DNA from: Favolaschia claudopus | Lineage: Eukaryota; Basidiomycota; Agaricomycetes; Agaricales; Mycenaceae | DNA: 64,000 bases | Reading direction: 5' to 3' | NCBI GenBank assembly: GCA_037176885.1 | Contig: JAWWNJ010000016.1 | Location: 868,001-932,000, forward strand | In this document: in pieces, positions 20,756 through 32,614 of the stretch | How the letters are laid out: the number at the start of each line of letters is the position of its first letter | Numbering within the stretch: the stretch's first letter is position 1 | The notes under the pieces: generated by a model | What the model was told of the DNA's origin: nothing | Seen by the model: only the letters and a program-made list of their open reading frames with translations | The model's database searches: none | Position numbers and translations under genes: made by a program

Positions 20756-23180
20756 ATGGATCGCTCGAAGTTGAAGCTACCCGTCGAACTGCTATGTGGG
20801 GTGTTGTGTCTGTTGGATGCAATGGACATCCTTCGGTGCGGCTCGGTGCGTGCATTCAATCACCCTCTCGATGATGTGTCTTAAATACCCTCTCCGTTCA
20901 GGTCAACAGATATTTCCGAAGTGTGATTCGCGAGTCATCGCGTCTGCAATTCACACTGGAACTTGCGAAACATCGCATGGTTTCCTTACTGCCCTCGGCT
21001 GAGCTTCCACCCTTTTCAACGCGGCTGAAGCTCCTTCGCGAACGCGAGAGGAACTGGCGCTCACCTCATCTCTGGGGTCCTCTGCATAAACTCTCGCTGC
21101 CCCCAACAGGCACGGTGTACGAGTTTGCGGGGGGATACTATGCCAATGGACGCGAAGACGATAGCAAAATCACTTCGGGCATCTCATTCTTCGAACTGCC
21201 GTCCATGGGACCTGACTCCCGTGATCCCGACCTCGATTCACTCAAGACCTGGACGCATTCCATGGGTGGTTTGAAGATAGTTGACTTCACCATGGACCCG
21301 CCACAAGATCTCCTAGTGCTCGTGGCACTTGCCCCACCTCAGTAAGTCGGTTTCGTAGGATTGAAGTGGGCTGCATTAACTGGTGTAGATGCGAATCCGT
21401 GTACCAGATCCATTTGCGTTCATTTACGACGAACGAACCTCATCCTGAAAGCTCTCTCCCGATGGGTATCCTTCCGTGTCTTCCCAAGATCACCGATCAC
21501 TTAGTCCCGCTCGAGACGACGGGTGCCGTGCGCATTCAAGTTGCTGGCGATCTCGTGGCGCTTCTTGTCAAAGAGGTGCATGATAGCGTCAGCGCGCATC
21601 TTCAGATATTCAACTGGCGCCATGGCTCTCACCATTCGGTGAGTTTCGCTCTTTGTTCAAATTCGCCTTGTTTTATTCTCGGCTCACAAATATCCCCATT
21701 AGTGTTCCATGGCACGAATGGCTGGAATCGAGGACTTTACGTTCCTCTCTGATAGCGCGTTCCTAATCGTCAGACCCTCCGGTCGCTTTGAGTGCTACTC
21801 ATTCACCAACCCCATCTCTTCTTCCTCCATCCCCAAACTCGTCAGCAGCTACAGTCTTCCCGCATTGCAAGATGGGTTCATGTATTGGTATGCTGTGCCA
21901 TTGTTCCGCTTTCATGTCCTGACGCAAAATTCGACAGGTACATTTGCATGAGCAGCAATCCCTCCCCCGGTCACGTTCCGCGTAGGGAAAACACGGGAAG
22001 CCGAGTGTATTATCCCACGCCGGACGAGCGTGTCCTCGCTTGCTGTCTGTATATTTTCAAACCGACTGGCCCAGGCGACCACCACGTCCACTCCTTCGTA
22101 TTCTTTTTGAATACGAAGATGTTCCTGGACTCGGCGACCGACTCCCAGAACAAGATCGAGACTTCTCCTACTGCGACTACTCACTTTGACTCAACAAGTT
22201 TGCATGCTCTGTCGGCATCCTTTTCTTCGGCGCCTTCCATCATGCGAACGTATCAGTCGCCGTCACAACTGGATTTCCAGACCTTGCAGCCCTTGGCAGA
22301 ACACTTCCTCCACCCGTATCAATTATTCTCGCCCCATCCAAGTTTCTTTATTCCTGTCAATATTCAGCAACAAGCGCCCTTCCCACCCCCGCCGACCCAG
22401 GCGGTACTCGATCGTTCGCATGAAATTCACGTGCGCTCTCTGATCTCTGCTCCGGACGTCAGGACGGTTCCATGGGATGAATGGGGCCCGGAGAATACTC
22501 GCTGGTTCGATGAGGCGTTGAGTACCGACTGGCAGCATGCGTTGTACGGGCTCAAGACGGTCGAGTGCATAGATCCGGATAATCCGCCGCGGCCTGTTCC
22601 AACAGATCCCAGTGACGGATTTGACTACGATGTGGCCGACCCGGCGGACGAGCAAACACCTGCCGATGTGCTCGCTGCTGCTCCAGCTCCGCCTACAGTA
22701 GCGGATTTGCTTACTGGCGGCTTTGATGTAGTTGACGACGAGAACACATTGGACAACATCTCGCGCAGGCGACTGCGGCCTGTGAAGCGGAACCTGCGGA
22801 TACGCGACTATAATCCATTCGCTCTGCGGCTCGGCTCCCAAGAGACGGTTAATGCCGCCGAGGAGGGATGTGGGAAAGGGAAAGGAAAAGCCGAAGAGTT
22901 TGCCTCTGACTCCTTGTGGACACGCAGGGTTGTCACCACCTCGTCGACGACGCCTTCGCGGGGGGTGTTCATCGCGGATATTGTCAGCTCGTTGCCTTAT
23001 AGTGAGGTCGTCAGCAAAGAGAAGTATAACGTCACGGACGTTATGATGGACGATTGTAGAGTCCTTCTCATGCAGGTTTGCCTTATTTTTTCTTTCCCGT
23101 TTACATCTGCTGATGATGTTGCTCATTTACAGCGCGGAAAAGGAGGGAGGCTGAAGGGGATTGATGTACAGATGATGTAG
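20756..23180 (+). CDS. F-box protein, adaptor-like
   Basis: The N-terminus LKLPVELLCGVLCLLDAMDILRCGSVNRYFRSVI is an F-box, which would dock to Skp1 in an SCF ubiquitin ligase. The rest (about 690 residues) is a beta-rich domain of the kind found in many mushroom F-box proteins and reads like a degenerate propeller: KIVDFTMDPPQDLLVLV, IRIQ, DGFMYWYIC, VLACCLYIFKP. Introns: 20846-20901, 21342-21388, 21639-21702, 21888-21937, 23076-23132; all junctions keep frame. A large last part is one long exon. It contains an Ala/Asp-rich stretch (PADEQTPADVLAAAPAPPTVADLL) and GKGKGKAEEF. The stop is at 23178-23180. The substrate cannot be told. Confidence 0.8.
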
Positions 23181-23374
23181 ACTGCCTTATCAAGGACCTC
23201 GAACACACAACCTGTATCGCAAATTTTCCCGCAACCGTTGTATACTTTGCCCTGCTACATGCTGTCTATCTATCCTCTATGTATTCTTTAAACCCACTGT
23301 TTCGAATAAATATTTCAATCGGTAAATCGACAAATGATGCTGACATAAACTCTAACGCAGTCCATCGAACGACG

Positions 23375-24820
23375 ATGAGCAACCTCAGTTTGCTCTCGAT
23401 GCCCGACGAAATTCTTCTGGTCATCTTCTCCCACCTTCTGGACCCGTATCCCCTCTACCCGCTCTCTACTTTATGTCGCCGCCTCCATCACATTGCTTTA
23501 CCACTGTATCTGTCTCGCACTGGCGTGTACACCGAACCCTGCCCCGAGTCGGAAACCTGCCATACCTCCGAGTCCAGTATCTCGATCGCAGGCGACAAAA
23601 CCTATACCTTGGCTGCATTGCAGATTGCCCTGTTTCTCCGGGACGTTCCGCTCCAGAACTTGTCCTGTACATTCTCGGACTCTCAATCGCAGGTCATAGA
23701 TTTCGCCAGGTTCCGCCGCCTGTGTTCTATGCTCGGAAGGATACAAACGGCTCATTTTCAACTCCAAGTTCAGACTTATGCTTACTCTGGCGGACAACAG
23801 GCAACGTATTATGACGACGTTGTCCATGTTCTGAATGCTGTCCTGGAAAAATCTTGTGTCGACTTGACTGTCGATGTGGCTCACGATCTGACGCTCGGCC
23901 CTGCTCGTTTATCAAGGCGCGGGCGCGGTGGCGACCCTACCCGGAAAACCCACGAGTTTCAAACACTCGCCGTACCAGCCTTATCTTCCTCCGCTTTCCG
24001 TCTCAAAACGTTGAAAACGTTCAGAATGCACTCTGAAATACTCTTTTCACCTCATTGTCGGGCTTGGACCATAGATGTCCTCAATTCATTTCCGATCGTC
24101 TCTCTTTCCATTGACGCTCCATCTGTTCCTACGGATGCCCTCGATGCACTGTTACTCGTAACGGAGATCCCAACGCTACGTGATCTCGCGCTGCTGAGGT
24201 GTCGGGTCAAGCCCTCCGGACTCCATCTATTCCTCTCCCGCCATCCTGGCATAACTCGTCTACACCTAGGCCACATTTTTGTGCCCTCGTTGCAGGAGCG
24301 CCTGCCTCCAGACCATCTCCCTCAATTGAGGGATCTCACGGCACCTGCTCCGCAGATATCTTACCTATTACAAGCAATGGACCAAACGACCTCCCTGCGC
24401 ACGGTTCGCGTTCTGAGCCATATGACTCGCCTCGATCTATCGTTCATCGATGCTTCCCTGCAACCTGTTGTGTCGCGGCTGGAGTCTGTTTACATCACTC
24501 TCGTACTTCCCGTCCCTCCTCAACTGCCCCGTTTTGGGACGGATCTGGAATTGCTTTCGAGCGACGATTGCTTGCTGGCTTTCGTAAAAACGCTGGAGTT
24601 TGTGTTCGCGCCGGAGAACGTCACGTTCACGAAATTATCGGATTACCTCTGTCTCACAGCATGGTGTGAACTTTTCCCGAATCTGAAGTGCGTGGAGCTC
24701 TCTGGATTCGACAGCACCTACAGTACCCAGTTGGCTCTTGAAGCGTTGCATAAACGGGTACAGAAGGTGTTAGTGAATGGCGTGGAACATACAGGTAGCC
24801 AGGTTGACCCAGCGCTTTAA
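23375..24820 (+). CDS. F-box-like protein, single exon
   Basis: A 481-residue intronless reading frame. It starts MSNLSLLSMPDEILLVIFSHLLDPYPLYPLSTLCRRLHHIALP, an F-box-like helix set. The rest holds leucine-rich segments (LRDLALLRCRVKPSGLHLFL, ITRLHLGHIF, LRTVRVLSHMTRLDLS, FPNLKCVELSGF) that look like irregular LRRs. This is a common layout in Agaricomycetes, where such genes are numerous. An upstream in-frame start at 23279 exists, but the F-box begins right after 23375. It follows the other F-box gene by less than 200 bases in the same direction, so they may be related neighbours, though their C-terminal parts differ. Confidence 0.8.
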   Translation: MSNLSLLSMPDEILLVIFSHLLDPYPLYPLSTLCRRLHHIALPLYLSRTGVYTEPCPESETCHTSESSISIAGDKTYTLAALQIALFLRDVPLQNLSCTFSDSQSQVIDFARFRRLCSMLGRIQTAHFQLQVQTYAYSGGQQATYYDDVVHVLNAVLEKSCVDLTVDVAHDLTLGPARLSRRGRGGDPTRKTHEFQTLAVPALSSSAFRLKTLKTFRMHSEILFSPHCRAWTIDVLNSFPIVSLSIDAPSVPTDALDALLLVTEIPTLRDLALLRCRVKPSGLHLFLSRHPGITRLHLGHIFVPSLQERLPPDHLPQLRDLTAPAPQISYLLQAMDQTTSLRTVRVLSHMTRLDLSFIDASLQPVVSRLESVYITLVLPVPPQLPRFGTDLELLSSDDCLLAFVKTLEFVFAPENVTFTKLSDYLCLTAWCELFPNLKCVELSGFDSTYSTQLALEALHKRVQKVLVNGVEHTGSQVDPAL

Positions 24821-25728
24821 GTTGCATCCCTTCGCTACGGGATAGGCACTATACGCAGGATTACATTCCCGCCCCGCCAGCAGATTCGAAATGCAGGAGT
24901 ACACGCCATCTGACAACCTGTGAAGCTGTCAGGGATGTCTGGGAGGCGGGAACAACGGTGGTTGACCTCAAAGGTGAGCTCAATGTGCCACAATCCGGAA
25001 CCCTGAATAATGTCCTCCAGACACTCTCCGAGCAAGCTGGCAGCGACCGGGCCGCCCCGTACTACAAGGTAGTACAAACATCCCCCTGACTTCACACTTG
25101 CGTCGACCGCCTTGACCGAAATAATCGAAATTCGGAGCTCAAAGAAACAAAATACTTAGGCGATTGAGCTCAGAGTTTTCCAATTCAAGGGGATACCAGA
25201 CCCGATGGGTTTTTCGTCCGCCCGGCCAGCATCACCTATATGGCGCATACATAGTGCAATATTCATGTTGGTCATTCTCCCTAATCCAGTGACACAGAGT
25301 GACCAACGCGTCTGTGTAAATACGCATTCAGCTCACACACTAGAATTTGAATGTAATTTAAAACTGAGGGTAGCGATTAAGCGTTTGAAGGCTGGCCATA
25401 GTTTTCTTCGCAACTGCGACACTACTGCCCAATGACGGTCCAGCCAACGCACTCATAAAGAACCAAGTCCAATGTAGCCTTACCTACAGCAACCTCGAAC
25501 GCTCATGTTGCTTCATGTCCATGGTTGGATGAACAGAGTTTTCACGACAATTCAGCGCGTTGTCTCGCAATACATGCAATCCAGATTCTAGGTAATGTAT
25601 ACAGTATATGCTGTGTGGATACAGATAGGTGGTCGATATGTTACATGGTATCAATACAAAAACAGGGTAACCAGCAAGGGGTATGCTTCCGTACGCAGTC
25701 CGCTAACCAACAAGCACTAGACAATTCT
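24821..25728. other. Intergenic, no complete gene
   Basis: About 900 bases. A plus-strand reading from about 24854 to 25089 (ending VVQTSP) is open for nearly 80 codons and has a protein-like composition, but it lacks a start and family signals. The rest is AT-rich with many stops. Confidence 0.35.
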
Positions 25729-26521
25729 TCACGGGAAACTAAGAACAAGTTTCTTCATCTGCTTCTCCCAAATGCATGACGGAATCTTGGCGCCACCGCA
25801 GCATTCCTCCAGCCTTTGTGGAAACCGGGCAAGTATGTGCTTCAATGACGAGCCGACATGCTCTTCGAGGATGAGGGAAGTAGACGCCTCGTCGTGGTCG
25901 GAGACACCTGAGCGGCGAGAGCGAAGTACTTGGGGTCCTGGTCCGGCTTCCGTCTTTGATTCGGGGAGATGAGCGAGGATGCGCTTTTGGAGGGTTTTGT
26001 ACGGGGTCGAGTGGGGATCCGCGCAGGACGAGAACGAGGCAACAGTAGTGTTGTAGGAGATGTGGTACCACATGGAGTAGAAGTGTACAATCGAACCAGG
26101 CGTTCCGCATACGATGGGACAATCCGGGTCTGGGCAGCCATCGGGTTCGTTGCCATCGGCGTCGAGACACTTGCCGTGGAAGAAGTGAGGGAATAGGGCA
26201 GTTTCAAGAGCGTCGAAGGAGATATTGTTGTAACACGTCGTCATAGGTTGCAAGAGCGTAGGGATCGAGATGGTTGGAGAACCGGGAACAGAGTTCAGAT
26301 TGTATGTATCGATGATCTCTTGGCCCTTGAATGGCGATTTAGTTGGGCGAGATGCTGGGAGTAGAGAAACTAGTTACAATATTGCTCAGAGCGCACGCCA
26401 CTGGTTTGTTGTAGTTGTTATGCATCTTGGCGGTTGTGTCGGTTATGCAACTACCTTCGCAAGCGACAACCAAGGTGGGAACGGCGAGTAATACCACAGC
26501 ATATAGAAGGGAGAAATGCAT
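25729..26521 (-). CDS. Secreted cysteine-containing protein of unknown function
   Basis: The start at 26521 gives a signal peptide (MHFSLLYAVVLLAVPTLVVA) followed at once by CEGSCITDTT, an N-terminal pattern I have seen in a basidiomycete family of unknown role. After the exon ending ALSNI, an intron (GTAACT...TTCAAG) leads to GQEIIDTYNLNSVPG and a larger exon. This has CYNNISFD, CLDADGNEPDGCPDPDCPIVCGTPGSIVHFYS, CADPHST and CCGGAKIPSCIW. At least ten cysteines suggest disulfides. The stop is at 25729-25731. Its promoter faces the AA9 gene, with about 800 bp between. Confidence 0.65.
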
Positions 26522-27327
26522 TGCTGAGGTCTGAGAAGTTGTATGGATTTCGGTGCTTGGCGGGATCGCTGTATCGAAAGCAGGAAGGGCGGTGGTGGTG
26601 GTGGTAAGAGGACAAGTTGCGATAAACAACGTACAACAACGCGTCCTGGAATTTCCCTTTTTGGACCGTGACGTGACACCAGCCTCTCTTTTGCATTCCC
26701 TTGTGCAGTCCCGATTTTGGATCTATCGTCTCGTATTGCGGTTTGTTCTGGCACAAACTTATCTGTCATTATGAATTCCGGGCAAGACAACAATTTTTTT
26801 ATTGTTTCGCCTCTAATCACCCGATGTTCTCATGTTCTCAGGCTGCGACACCGACTCTCGCATTTGCATCCTCGAGGGCTTGATCATGAGCTCCACGTCT
26901 CTATTTACATTCAGCCGCGCCAATTTTACACTTCATTCTGTCTTGTGCATCGCAACTTTGGATGATATCACACCACTCAGAATTAACCGACGATATTCCC
27001 CAGCAAACCCGCCCATTTTGTCCGGGGTACTCTTGAAACTGACCTATAGACCGTCAAGATCCAATAGAATGTCTGCGAGCCGAGCGCCCCTCGCTGCAAC
27101 GTTGTCTCGTCGAGAAATGGATGGCATATTTGAGCAGCATTAAAGGCTTCAGTTCGTCATTCCTTCCAGGGGAGAAGTCTCGTTTGATTCTCGGTTCGGC
27201 ATCCTTTGTGCAGATCTCCATCCAGCCTTGTTTCCGAAGAAGTCAAGATTGCTTGTAGAGTATAAAAGACGAAACAACGAATTCAGCCCTCAGACTTTTG
27301 CTCTCTTCCTCCCTTACTGACCGTAGG
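26522..27327. other. Divergent intergenic region
   Basis: About 800 bases between the secreted-protein gene (minus) and the AA9 gene (plus). It should hold both promoters. No coding frame is convincing. Confidence 0.4.
27261..27268 (+). promoter_or_regulatory. TATA box of the AA9 gene
   Basis: TATAAAAG in GTAGAGTATAAAAGACG, 67 bases upstream of the start codon, a normal place for a strongly regulated fungal secreted-enzyme gene. Confidence 0.6.
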
Positions 27328-28423
27328 ATGTTGTCCCTCGCCGCACTCGCCCTGTCCTCGCTCCTCTTATCAGTGCATGCTCACTGTAAGGAGTCGATCT
27401 CCAGATCAGCGTCCCTCAGCTAACACCACATCAGACACCTTCCCGTCTCTCATCGTGAATGGGGCAACGACGCCTGCATGGGTCAACGTCAGAAAGACCA
27501 ACAACTGGAACTCCCAGGCTCCGGTACGATTCTGCAATAATGCCTGAAATCGCACTCTGAATTCCCGCATAGGTTACCGACGTCACCAGCGCTGATTTCA
27601 GATGCTACGACTCTCAGACCTCCCCCACCGCGAGCACCATCTCCGTCGCCGCTGGTTCTAGTCTCGGTATCGCCTGCGACCAGACTATATACCACCCCGG
27701 TGTTCGCAACTCCTAGTGCATCTCGGATTCATTTTCAACCGTTGTTTAGGTTGTGAACGTCTACATGGCCAAGGCACCGAGCGGCAACGTCAGCACGTTC
27801 GCTGGCGATGGCGCTGTCTGGTTCAAGGTGCGATTGATCTCTTGCTCTCAAACTCTAACCCAATACCATCACAGGTCTACCAAATCACAGCGGTCACTAA
27901 TGGTGGAAGCTCCATCTCGTTCCCTGCTCAGAGTAATCATCGTAAAAGTTTGTGTACGGCGTATACTGATCGATACACAGACGTGCCGAGCGTGAGCTTC
28001 ACGGTTCCCAAGAACCTCCCCACTGGTCAATACGTGAGTTGAAAGGCTTTGCGCTCAATTCAAGCAATCCTCACGCATTCAACAGCTCGTCCGCATGGAA
28101 GCCCTCGCGCTGCACTCTGCTTCGACCTTCCAAGGAGGTGGGCATCTTCAGTCAACGCAACGATCCAGTCCCTAACATAAGCCACGTAGCGCAATGGTAT
28201 ATCTCCTGCGGTCAGGTCTCGGTGACCGGCGGCGGAAGCGGCACACCCGGTCCCTTGGTCTCCATCCCTGGCGTCTACACCGGAAATGTGAGCATACCAC
28301 ATTTGGTCGGGTCGTTCGGTCCACTGACTCTCGTTCATGAAGGAACCGGGCATTTTGCTCAACATCTACTACCCGATCCCCGCCACCTACACCCAGCCCG
28401 GGCCTGCAGTCTGGTCAGGCTGA
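27328..28423 (+). CDS. AA9 lytic polysaccharide monooxygenase
   Basis: A copper enzyme that oxidatively cleaves cellulose or related glucans outside the cell. [18 protein letters not shown] is the signal peptide, and cleavage exposes His-Tyr, the first histidine of the copper brace. Next are [21 protein letters not shown], and [22 protein letters not shown]. The second brace histidine is in ALHSAS; the axial region reads AQWYISCGQ. The end is [19 protein letters not shown] with the stop at 28421-28423. Six or seven introns, phases consistent. It is about 230 residues and lacks a carbohydrate-binding module. The donor after HPG is an atypical GTTCGC but gives the only in-frame join. The gene sits among other secreted enzymes. 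Confidence 0.88.
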
Positions 28424-28619
28424 ATGCTGTCTTTACCTTAGCCCAGTTTGTTGTTGTACCAATGATAATGCTTTGAATGTGCTCATGCAATAGTAATGCT
28501 GATTCAATTTGAATGCCGGAAAGGCTTGTAAGAGATCCTCACGCGGTGGATTGGCCAATTCAGCGTCCGTTAACGTTCATTAAGGTATTAGGAGATATTA
28601 CAACCGCTCGCGATATTTA

Positions 28620-29914
28620 TTACCGATAAGTCGACATCTGCGATTTGATACGAGACACTTGGCCAGAGGTGAACATATTCATGCAGCTGTCATACGTATA
28701 GTCCATGTATGAGTCTACGTTTCGGGATCAGGGACTGGAAAAGAAAACAGCAACAGCAAAATTGACGCACTGATGGGGTCTTTACCGGCGGAAGAACATG
28801 TGTCTCGTCCAGTCGGGCACCCGCCAGCAGGGGACGCTTCGGCAGGAGTATCGTCCACGTAGTCGCCGCTACCATTGCAACCGCCCTGTAGATACTGGTC
28901 AGCATAGATCGCGACGTATGAAGAGATCAAACTCACCTGGAACGTGTGGTAGAGACCAAACCAGTGACCCGCTTCGTGCGTGAGTGTCTAGAAACAAAGA
29001 TGTGAGCAGAGTGCCCGGCAAAGCTATGACAGAGCTTACCCGTCCTTGGTTATAATTTGTCATCGAGCCTCTTGGAAGCGTGGCATACTGGACCACCTGT
29101 AGCGAAGACGAATCTCATCACGATATGTTCGGCAAGGAAATACGGAGACACATACCACACCATCGTCCTTTTGATTCGAGCCATACTGCCAGGGAAATGT
29201 AGAGTAACCCAAAAGACCCTTGCCCTGCCCGGAATTGAATCTGTGAAAAATCAGGACCCGGCAGAGGAGAACCAGGACATAGCGCACCCAACAGAATAAA
29301 TATTGAGGTCGCGTGCTCCTCCTTTCCTGAGCGCCGACTTCATTGCGCTCTGCTGTTGCGTGCCGGGAGCAGCATTGTTGAACCAGTCGGCATTGGTGGT
29401 CCTAGTCGTTTCGACAAGCGCAAACCTGATGCTCCCGTCGCGATAGTCCGAATTGAGCACGTTTATTTGGTCGTTGATCTGGTTGTCGCTGTTGAATGTG
29501 TGAATGATGATGAGATGGTGGAAGAGAAAGAGATGGCCTACGGGATGTTTCCTCCAGACAGGTCGTTTCTTGAGCGAATTACGTGCCAATATACCTGATC
29601 AGCACGGGAATAAGAATATTTCTCTACGTCTCTGGTTAGGAAGCACGTACGTTGATTATGGTCAATCCAGATGCTCCCACTGTATTAACTTTGTTCAAGA
29701 GAAAATGTTTCTCGGCCAGGATAATTTGGGTGTCATTGAGATCGGTCCCACAGCGTCTAATAATTTGTTCAGCAACGAAAAAGGGAACAAGATAATGCAG
29801 GTAAACGCACCCTATTACACTTGTGAGGTTCGCAGGAAGACCATTCAACACAGGGCCTGCGAAGGCGGAAGATACCGCGCTCAGCAAAAGACTTATGGAA
29901 GCAGTAGAAATCAT
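28620..29914 (-). CDS. Secreted M43 (pappalysin-like) metalloprotease
   Basis: The start at 29914 gives a signal peptide ([19 protein letters not shown]). After a short propeptide region the mature part reads RRCGTDLND, then [48 protein letters not shown], then the zinc site [11 protein letters not shown] (HExxHxxGxxH). The Cys-rich turn [16 protein letters not shown] and CPTGRDTC follow. The last exons join as [22 protein letters not shown], the Met-turn region, ending QMSTYR with the stop at 28620-28622. It resembles Coccidioides Mep1-type secreted proteases of fungi. It converges on the AA9 gene (196 bp apart). Confidence 0.85.
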
Positions 29915-30946
29915 TGGTTGTGAAATGTGGAGGGCGAAAGTGAGGATCGTCTGGCGTGGAGGCTTCTAGCTTTATCCTTTTTTCGTTGACACGAGAACGC
30001 GTATCCCAGACATGCGGAACTTTGAGACATTGAAATTCGGTGGGTATACAGGAGGGAAAATAAGGGAAAGAGCAGCGGATACGATCGAGAGTCAAGTGAA
30101 TTTGAATTCGACGCGGGGGTACCGGAGGAGCGGGTGGTTGTTGAGGAGGAGAAGGTATGGAAGAGAGCAAGGATTCGGCGTTTGTCGGCCGAAGGCAAGC
30201 ACGACCAAGCACCACTACGCCTACAGCCGAAAAAGGAAATTTTCATTTCTGGTCAACATACTTGTGTTTTGATTTCCGGGAACGACGAAATGAAGCCGGC
30301 TGTAGTCTACTAGACATTTGTTCAAGGGAGCGAGTGTCATGACCACGTGCGACAGGGTAATAATGACGGTTACGCCCGGTGGGCAAGATGGTGATTGACG
30401 TTGCAGACACATGGACGTCGTTTTTATCGCATTTCCATAGACGTATTCCAGGTAGTGCCTTCGAACAAGCTCCCTAGTCTGAGGGCTTCGGCCTGAAGAC
30501 GTCGCAGGAGCGTTGAGCATCCAGACTGACGGGAATATGAGCAAGGCGGATAGGGTAGCGGAGTATGTCGTCCTGCTCACTTTGCCGTCTTCGCACCTAC
30601 GCTCACTGTCGTTCTTCTAGGGTAGTCCCTTGATCTAGTTACAATTCTCCGCTCCCTCTTGTTACTTTTTGTAGGTAGATTCCCCAACGACGCGCCCATT
30701 TGTAACGTCGATAATTTTATGATCTTCAGGTTTTTTTTTGAATCCAGAAATAATGTCTTGAGAATGAGAAATAAATGTAGGTCCGATGCAAATGAAGCTC
30801 CGTGCCCCAAGTTTCTCCCATTGACAACTGTCGAGGTTCTGAAAGATGAGCGTTCGCAGAGCGCCGCCCAGACGGCAGAGGGATGAGAGGCGGCGATCCC
30901 CGCAATCATGATGCGAGCTCGCAATATGTAATCGTCAGTCGCTGTC
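29915..30946. other. Intergenic, no supported gene
   Basis: About 1 kb. Minus-strand frames at 30221-30580 (119 codons, start with a hydrophobic stretch) and 29911-30246 are open. They lack any motif or homologous feel. The region should contain the promoters of the protease and of the UPF0303 gene. Confidence 0.35.
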
Positions 30947-31444
30947 ATGTCCTGCACTGATCCTCCCCGCGATCTCGCCTCCATCGCTGCCAAGGACAAT
31001 GAGCTCGTCTTCCCCTCCTTCACCGCCGATACCGCTTGGGAGCTGGGCAATGCCCTCCGATCTCGTCTCCTCGAATTCCCCACCCCAGCAGTTGTAAACA
31101 TTTCTTTGGCCAACAGCGGCCAATTGCTCTTCCATACAGCGACGCGCTCGGGCACACAGCCCGACAACGACTTGTGGGTTGCCCGAAAGCGCAGCACGGT
31201 TTTGCGATGGGGAAATTCGACCTGGTACATGCACAACAAATACGCTGGGAACGAGGGCGCGTTCGCAGCCAAATTTATGCTCGGAGACACCGCTGGGCAG
31301 TACGCCATACATGGTGGAGGGATGCCCATTCGCGTCAAGGGCGTTGAGGGGATCGTCGGAGTGATTGTGGTTAGCGGGCTCAAGCAGGAATGGGACCATC
31401 AAGTCATCGTCGAAACGGTCGAGAAGTATTTGAAGGGACAGTGA
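30947..31444 (+). CDS. UPF0303-family protein (Ybr137w-like)
   Basis: A single-exon frame of 165 residues. The sequence LVFPSFTADTAWELGNALR, VNISLANSGQLLFHT, GTQPDNDLWVARKRSTVLRWG and YAIHGGGMPIRVKG..GVIVVSGLKQEWDHQ matches the UPF0303/heme-degrading-like fold whose yeast member is Ybr137w, reported to act with the Get4/Get5 chaperone system. No clear catalytic role is known. Start ATG at 30947; stop at 31442-31444. The opposite strand has a long shadow frame. It ends about 230 bp from the H2B stop, in convergent orientation. Confidence 0.8.
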   Translation: MSCTDPPRDLASIAAKDNELVFPSFTADTAWELGNALRSRLLEFPTPAVVNISLANSGQLLFHTATRSGTQPDNDLWVARKRSTVLRWGNSTWYMHNKYAGNEGAFAAKFMLGDTAGQYAIHGGGMPIRVKGVEGIVGVIVVSGLKQEWDHQVIVETVEKYLKGQ

Positions 31445-31676
31445 AGTTCCATCATCCAAAGTGAATGTATGTGAATCTCGAATATCCAAGTCTTTTGGCT
31501 GGTTCTTCAGTCATACATAACTCTTTCACCACATAGAGTTGAGAGCAGGCAAGGCGGACGATATCACACAATTGACCAGAGAAATGAGGAATGCAATGCC
31601 GTAGAATTACAGATTAGAGGAAATGTAACAGAAAATACAGCCACAAGTACAGAGAGATGCAATAGATAGTGACAGT

Positions 31677-32291
31677 CTATTTCGTCGTCGTTGCTGATGA
31701 GAATTTTGTGACGGACTTGGTCTGGAGGGCGGGGTAAGTGAGGGAGTGAAGAGGAAGACAATGAAGACGCACCCCCTCCGAGATGGCGTGCTTGGCCAGT
31801 TCACCAGGCAGAATTAGCCGTACCGATGTCTGGATTTCGCGGGAGGAGATGGTGGATTTCTTGGAGTATTGTGCGAGTTCTGAGAAAAGAGTCAGAGAAT
31901 GAAGCAGAAGTACAAATAAGCCGACGCACTGGAAGCCTCAGAGGCAATGCGCTCGAAGATATCGTTGACGAAGCTGTTGAGAATAGCCATCGCCTTGTTG
32001 GAGATACCGGTATCAGGGTGAACCTGTTTCAGGACTGGAGTTCGAGTCAGTGAAAGTCGAGAGCAAGTCGAGTGAATGCCACCGACCTTTGTAGATGTAA
32101 GAGGAGTAGGTCTCCTTGCGAGCCTTCTTGCGCTTCTTCTTCTCGCCATCGGCTGGTGCAGCAGCCTTCGAAGTCTTCTTGCCCGCCTTCTTCTCTGTAG
32201 TTTTGGACGGGGCTTTGGATGCGGTGGCAGGTGCTTTAGAAGCGGTAGAGGCGGGGGCTTTGCCAGCGGTGGACGCGGGTTTGGGAGCCAT
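31677..32291 (-). CDS. Histone H2B
   Basis: A core histone. Three introns (about 32035-32086, 31885-31930 and 31731-31782) split the message. The N-terminal tail is Ala/Lys/Pro/Ser-rich ([13 protein letters not shown]...), ending [17 protein letters not shown]. Then come [71 protein letters not shown] and [14 protein letters not shown]. The stop is at 31677-31679. Its partner H2A lies head to head across a 323-bp promoter, the usual arrangement for coordinate S-phase expression. Confidence 0.93.
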
Positions 32292-32614
32292 TGGATTGGA
32301 TGGAGGTGAGGGTGGGTGGTGGTGGTGGTGGTAAGAGGCAAGATGCTGATGGGGGCAACAAAAGTTGAAGAACGTAAGCGAGAGATGGACGCGACCTTAT
32401 GTAGTGACGCGTGACGTTGGCCTTGTTTGGCTCAAGTCAACAAAACGCGAGTCACGTTGATGTCACGAGTCGCGCGTCAGTTTGTTTATGCCGGCAACAG
32501 TATAAATACGGGCCAACGACACCAAACTCGTAACTTGCTCTTGCACCCGTACCACCACCACAACCACCTCGCGTCTTCGCCACCTTCACCACCACCACTC
32601 TACTCTTACACACA
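32292..32614. promoter_or_regulatory. Shared divergent promoter, H2B and H2A
   Basis: 323 bases between the two histone start codons. Several TGACG-type elements lie in both orientations (GTGACGCGTGACGTTGG at about 32403; GAGTCACGTTGATGTCACGAGTCG at about 32450). A TATA box for H2A (TATAAATA) lies at 32501-32508. Repeated TGACG/CGTCA suggests binding of bZIP-type regulators; that is inference. Confidence 0.55.
32501..32508 (+). promoter_or_regulatory. TATA box of H2A
   Basis: TATAAATA, 114 bases before the H2A start codon, in GGCAACAGTATAAATACGGG. Confidence 0.6.

Noticed and set aside
22323..23126. Minus-strand frame of 267 codons
   Set aside because: Antisense to the long last exon of the F-box gene; Arg-rich shadow composition.
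24854..25089. Open plus-strand stretch of nearly 80 codons
   Set aside because: Protein-like composition but no start, no splice partners, and the opposite strand is equally open.
30577..31383. Minus-strand frame of 268 codons
   Set aside because: Antisense to the UPF0303 gene, whose motifs are clear on the plus strand.
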